Below are positions 63,910 to 64,000 of a DNA stretch of 64,000 nucleotides, one piece after another (position 1 is the first letter of the stretch; every line of letters starts with the position of its first letter). The translations under genes and the position numbers were made by a program. The notes below the pieces were generated by a model, which worked only from the letters and a program-made list of their open reading frames with translations, was not told where the DNA came from and made no database searches. This stretch comes from an uncultured Algibacter sp. Its GTDB lineage: Bacteria > Bacteroidota > Bacteroidia > Flavobacteriales > Flavobacteriaceae. Location of the stretch: NCBI RefSeq assembly GCF_947487575.1, contig NZ_CANKXG010000001.1:414737-478736 (forward strand), read 5' to 3'.

Positions 63910-64000
63910 TGGAATATATTTAGTTGTCTAGTCCTAAATAGTCGATACAGATTATTAAAGGATTAAATTTATTAATTAAAACTGAACAATCATATGATTG

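Overview
The window looks like a stretch of chromosome from a marine-type member of the Flavobacteriaceae (Bacteroidota). It is AT-rich. Promoters follow the Bacteroidota TAnnTTTG pattern, and Shine-Dalgarno sequences are mostly absent. It also carries lineage-typical genes: SprE/PorW of the type IX secretion and gliding machinery, a split ATP synthase operon with AtpZ, DUF4837, DUF6341/DUF6427, a CCDC81-type HU domain joined to SPOR, and DUF5687. No rRNA, tRNA, CRISPR array, transposase, integrase or phage gene was seen. Species cannot be told from the sequence alone.

Layout. 1-1131 is the 5' part of holB (DNA polymerase III delta'), running off the left edge. 1132-1694 has no gene but holds a dispersed repeat and a 23-bp perfect inverted repeat. 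1695-10044 is housekeeping and envelope: pgk, a LysM lytic transglycosylase, a DUF4837 lipoprotein, tatA, a membrane-anchored M23 peptidase, a GH3-family acyl-adenylating enzyme, and a DUF6909-type protein with a nucleoside-phosphorylase-like C-terminus. 10057-34560 is a large Wzx/Wzy-type surface polysaccharide locus: a chain-length regulator, dTDP-rhamnose synthesis (rfbBACD), UDP-ManNAcA synthesis (wecBC), a flippase, two polymerase-like proteins and one O-antigen-ligase-like protein, glycosyltransferases, an acetyltransferase, a bi-domain oxidoreductase with a toroid protein, a WecG-type transferase, a UDP-xylose-synthase-like SDR and the initiating phosphoglycosyltransferase. A reverse-strand block follows (GT4, a second WecB-like epimerase, a CapK-like adenylate-forming enzyme). 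34716-43521 holds purD, small membrane proteins, upp, DUF4254, a GT9 heptosyltransferase-like enzyme, a PaaE-like ferredoxin reductase and a PadR-controlled ABC exporter. 43640-52331 runs sprE, bactofilin, atpZ, DUF6168 and atpBEFHAG; atpD and atpC are not here. 52444-58987 holds a second flippase, dut, a sugar nucleotidyltransferase, a TPR protein, a DUF4292 lipoprotein and an EnvC-like murein hydrolase activator. 59215-63909 holds a thioesterase, an HU/SPOR membrane protein, dprA, trpS and plsC.

How the genes work together. The polysaccharide locus encodes precursor synthesis, initiation, glycosyl transfer, flipping, polymerisation and probably ligation for a glycan likely to contain rhamnose and ManNAcA, perhaps with xylose. 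No Wza/Wzc export genes are present, so export or attachment must be completed elsewhere. Near it are several cell-wall remodelling genes (lytic transglycosylase, M23, EnvC, SPOR).

The intergenic spaces are seeded with several families of short palindromic repeats, one of them inside the ATP synthase operon and some short variants inside reading frames. Several genes have a -7 promoter box only 5-7 bases before the start codon, which predicts leaderless mRNAs. I found no complete novel defence or mobile system. The best leads are the GH3/DUF6909 pair, the bi-domain oxidoreductase/toroid pair, the repeat elements and the leaderless-promoter pattern.
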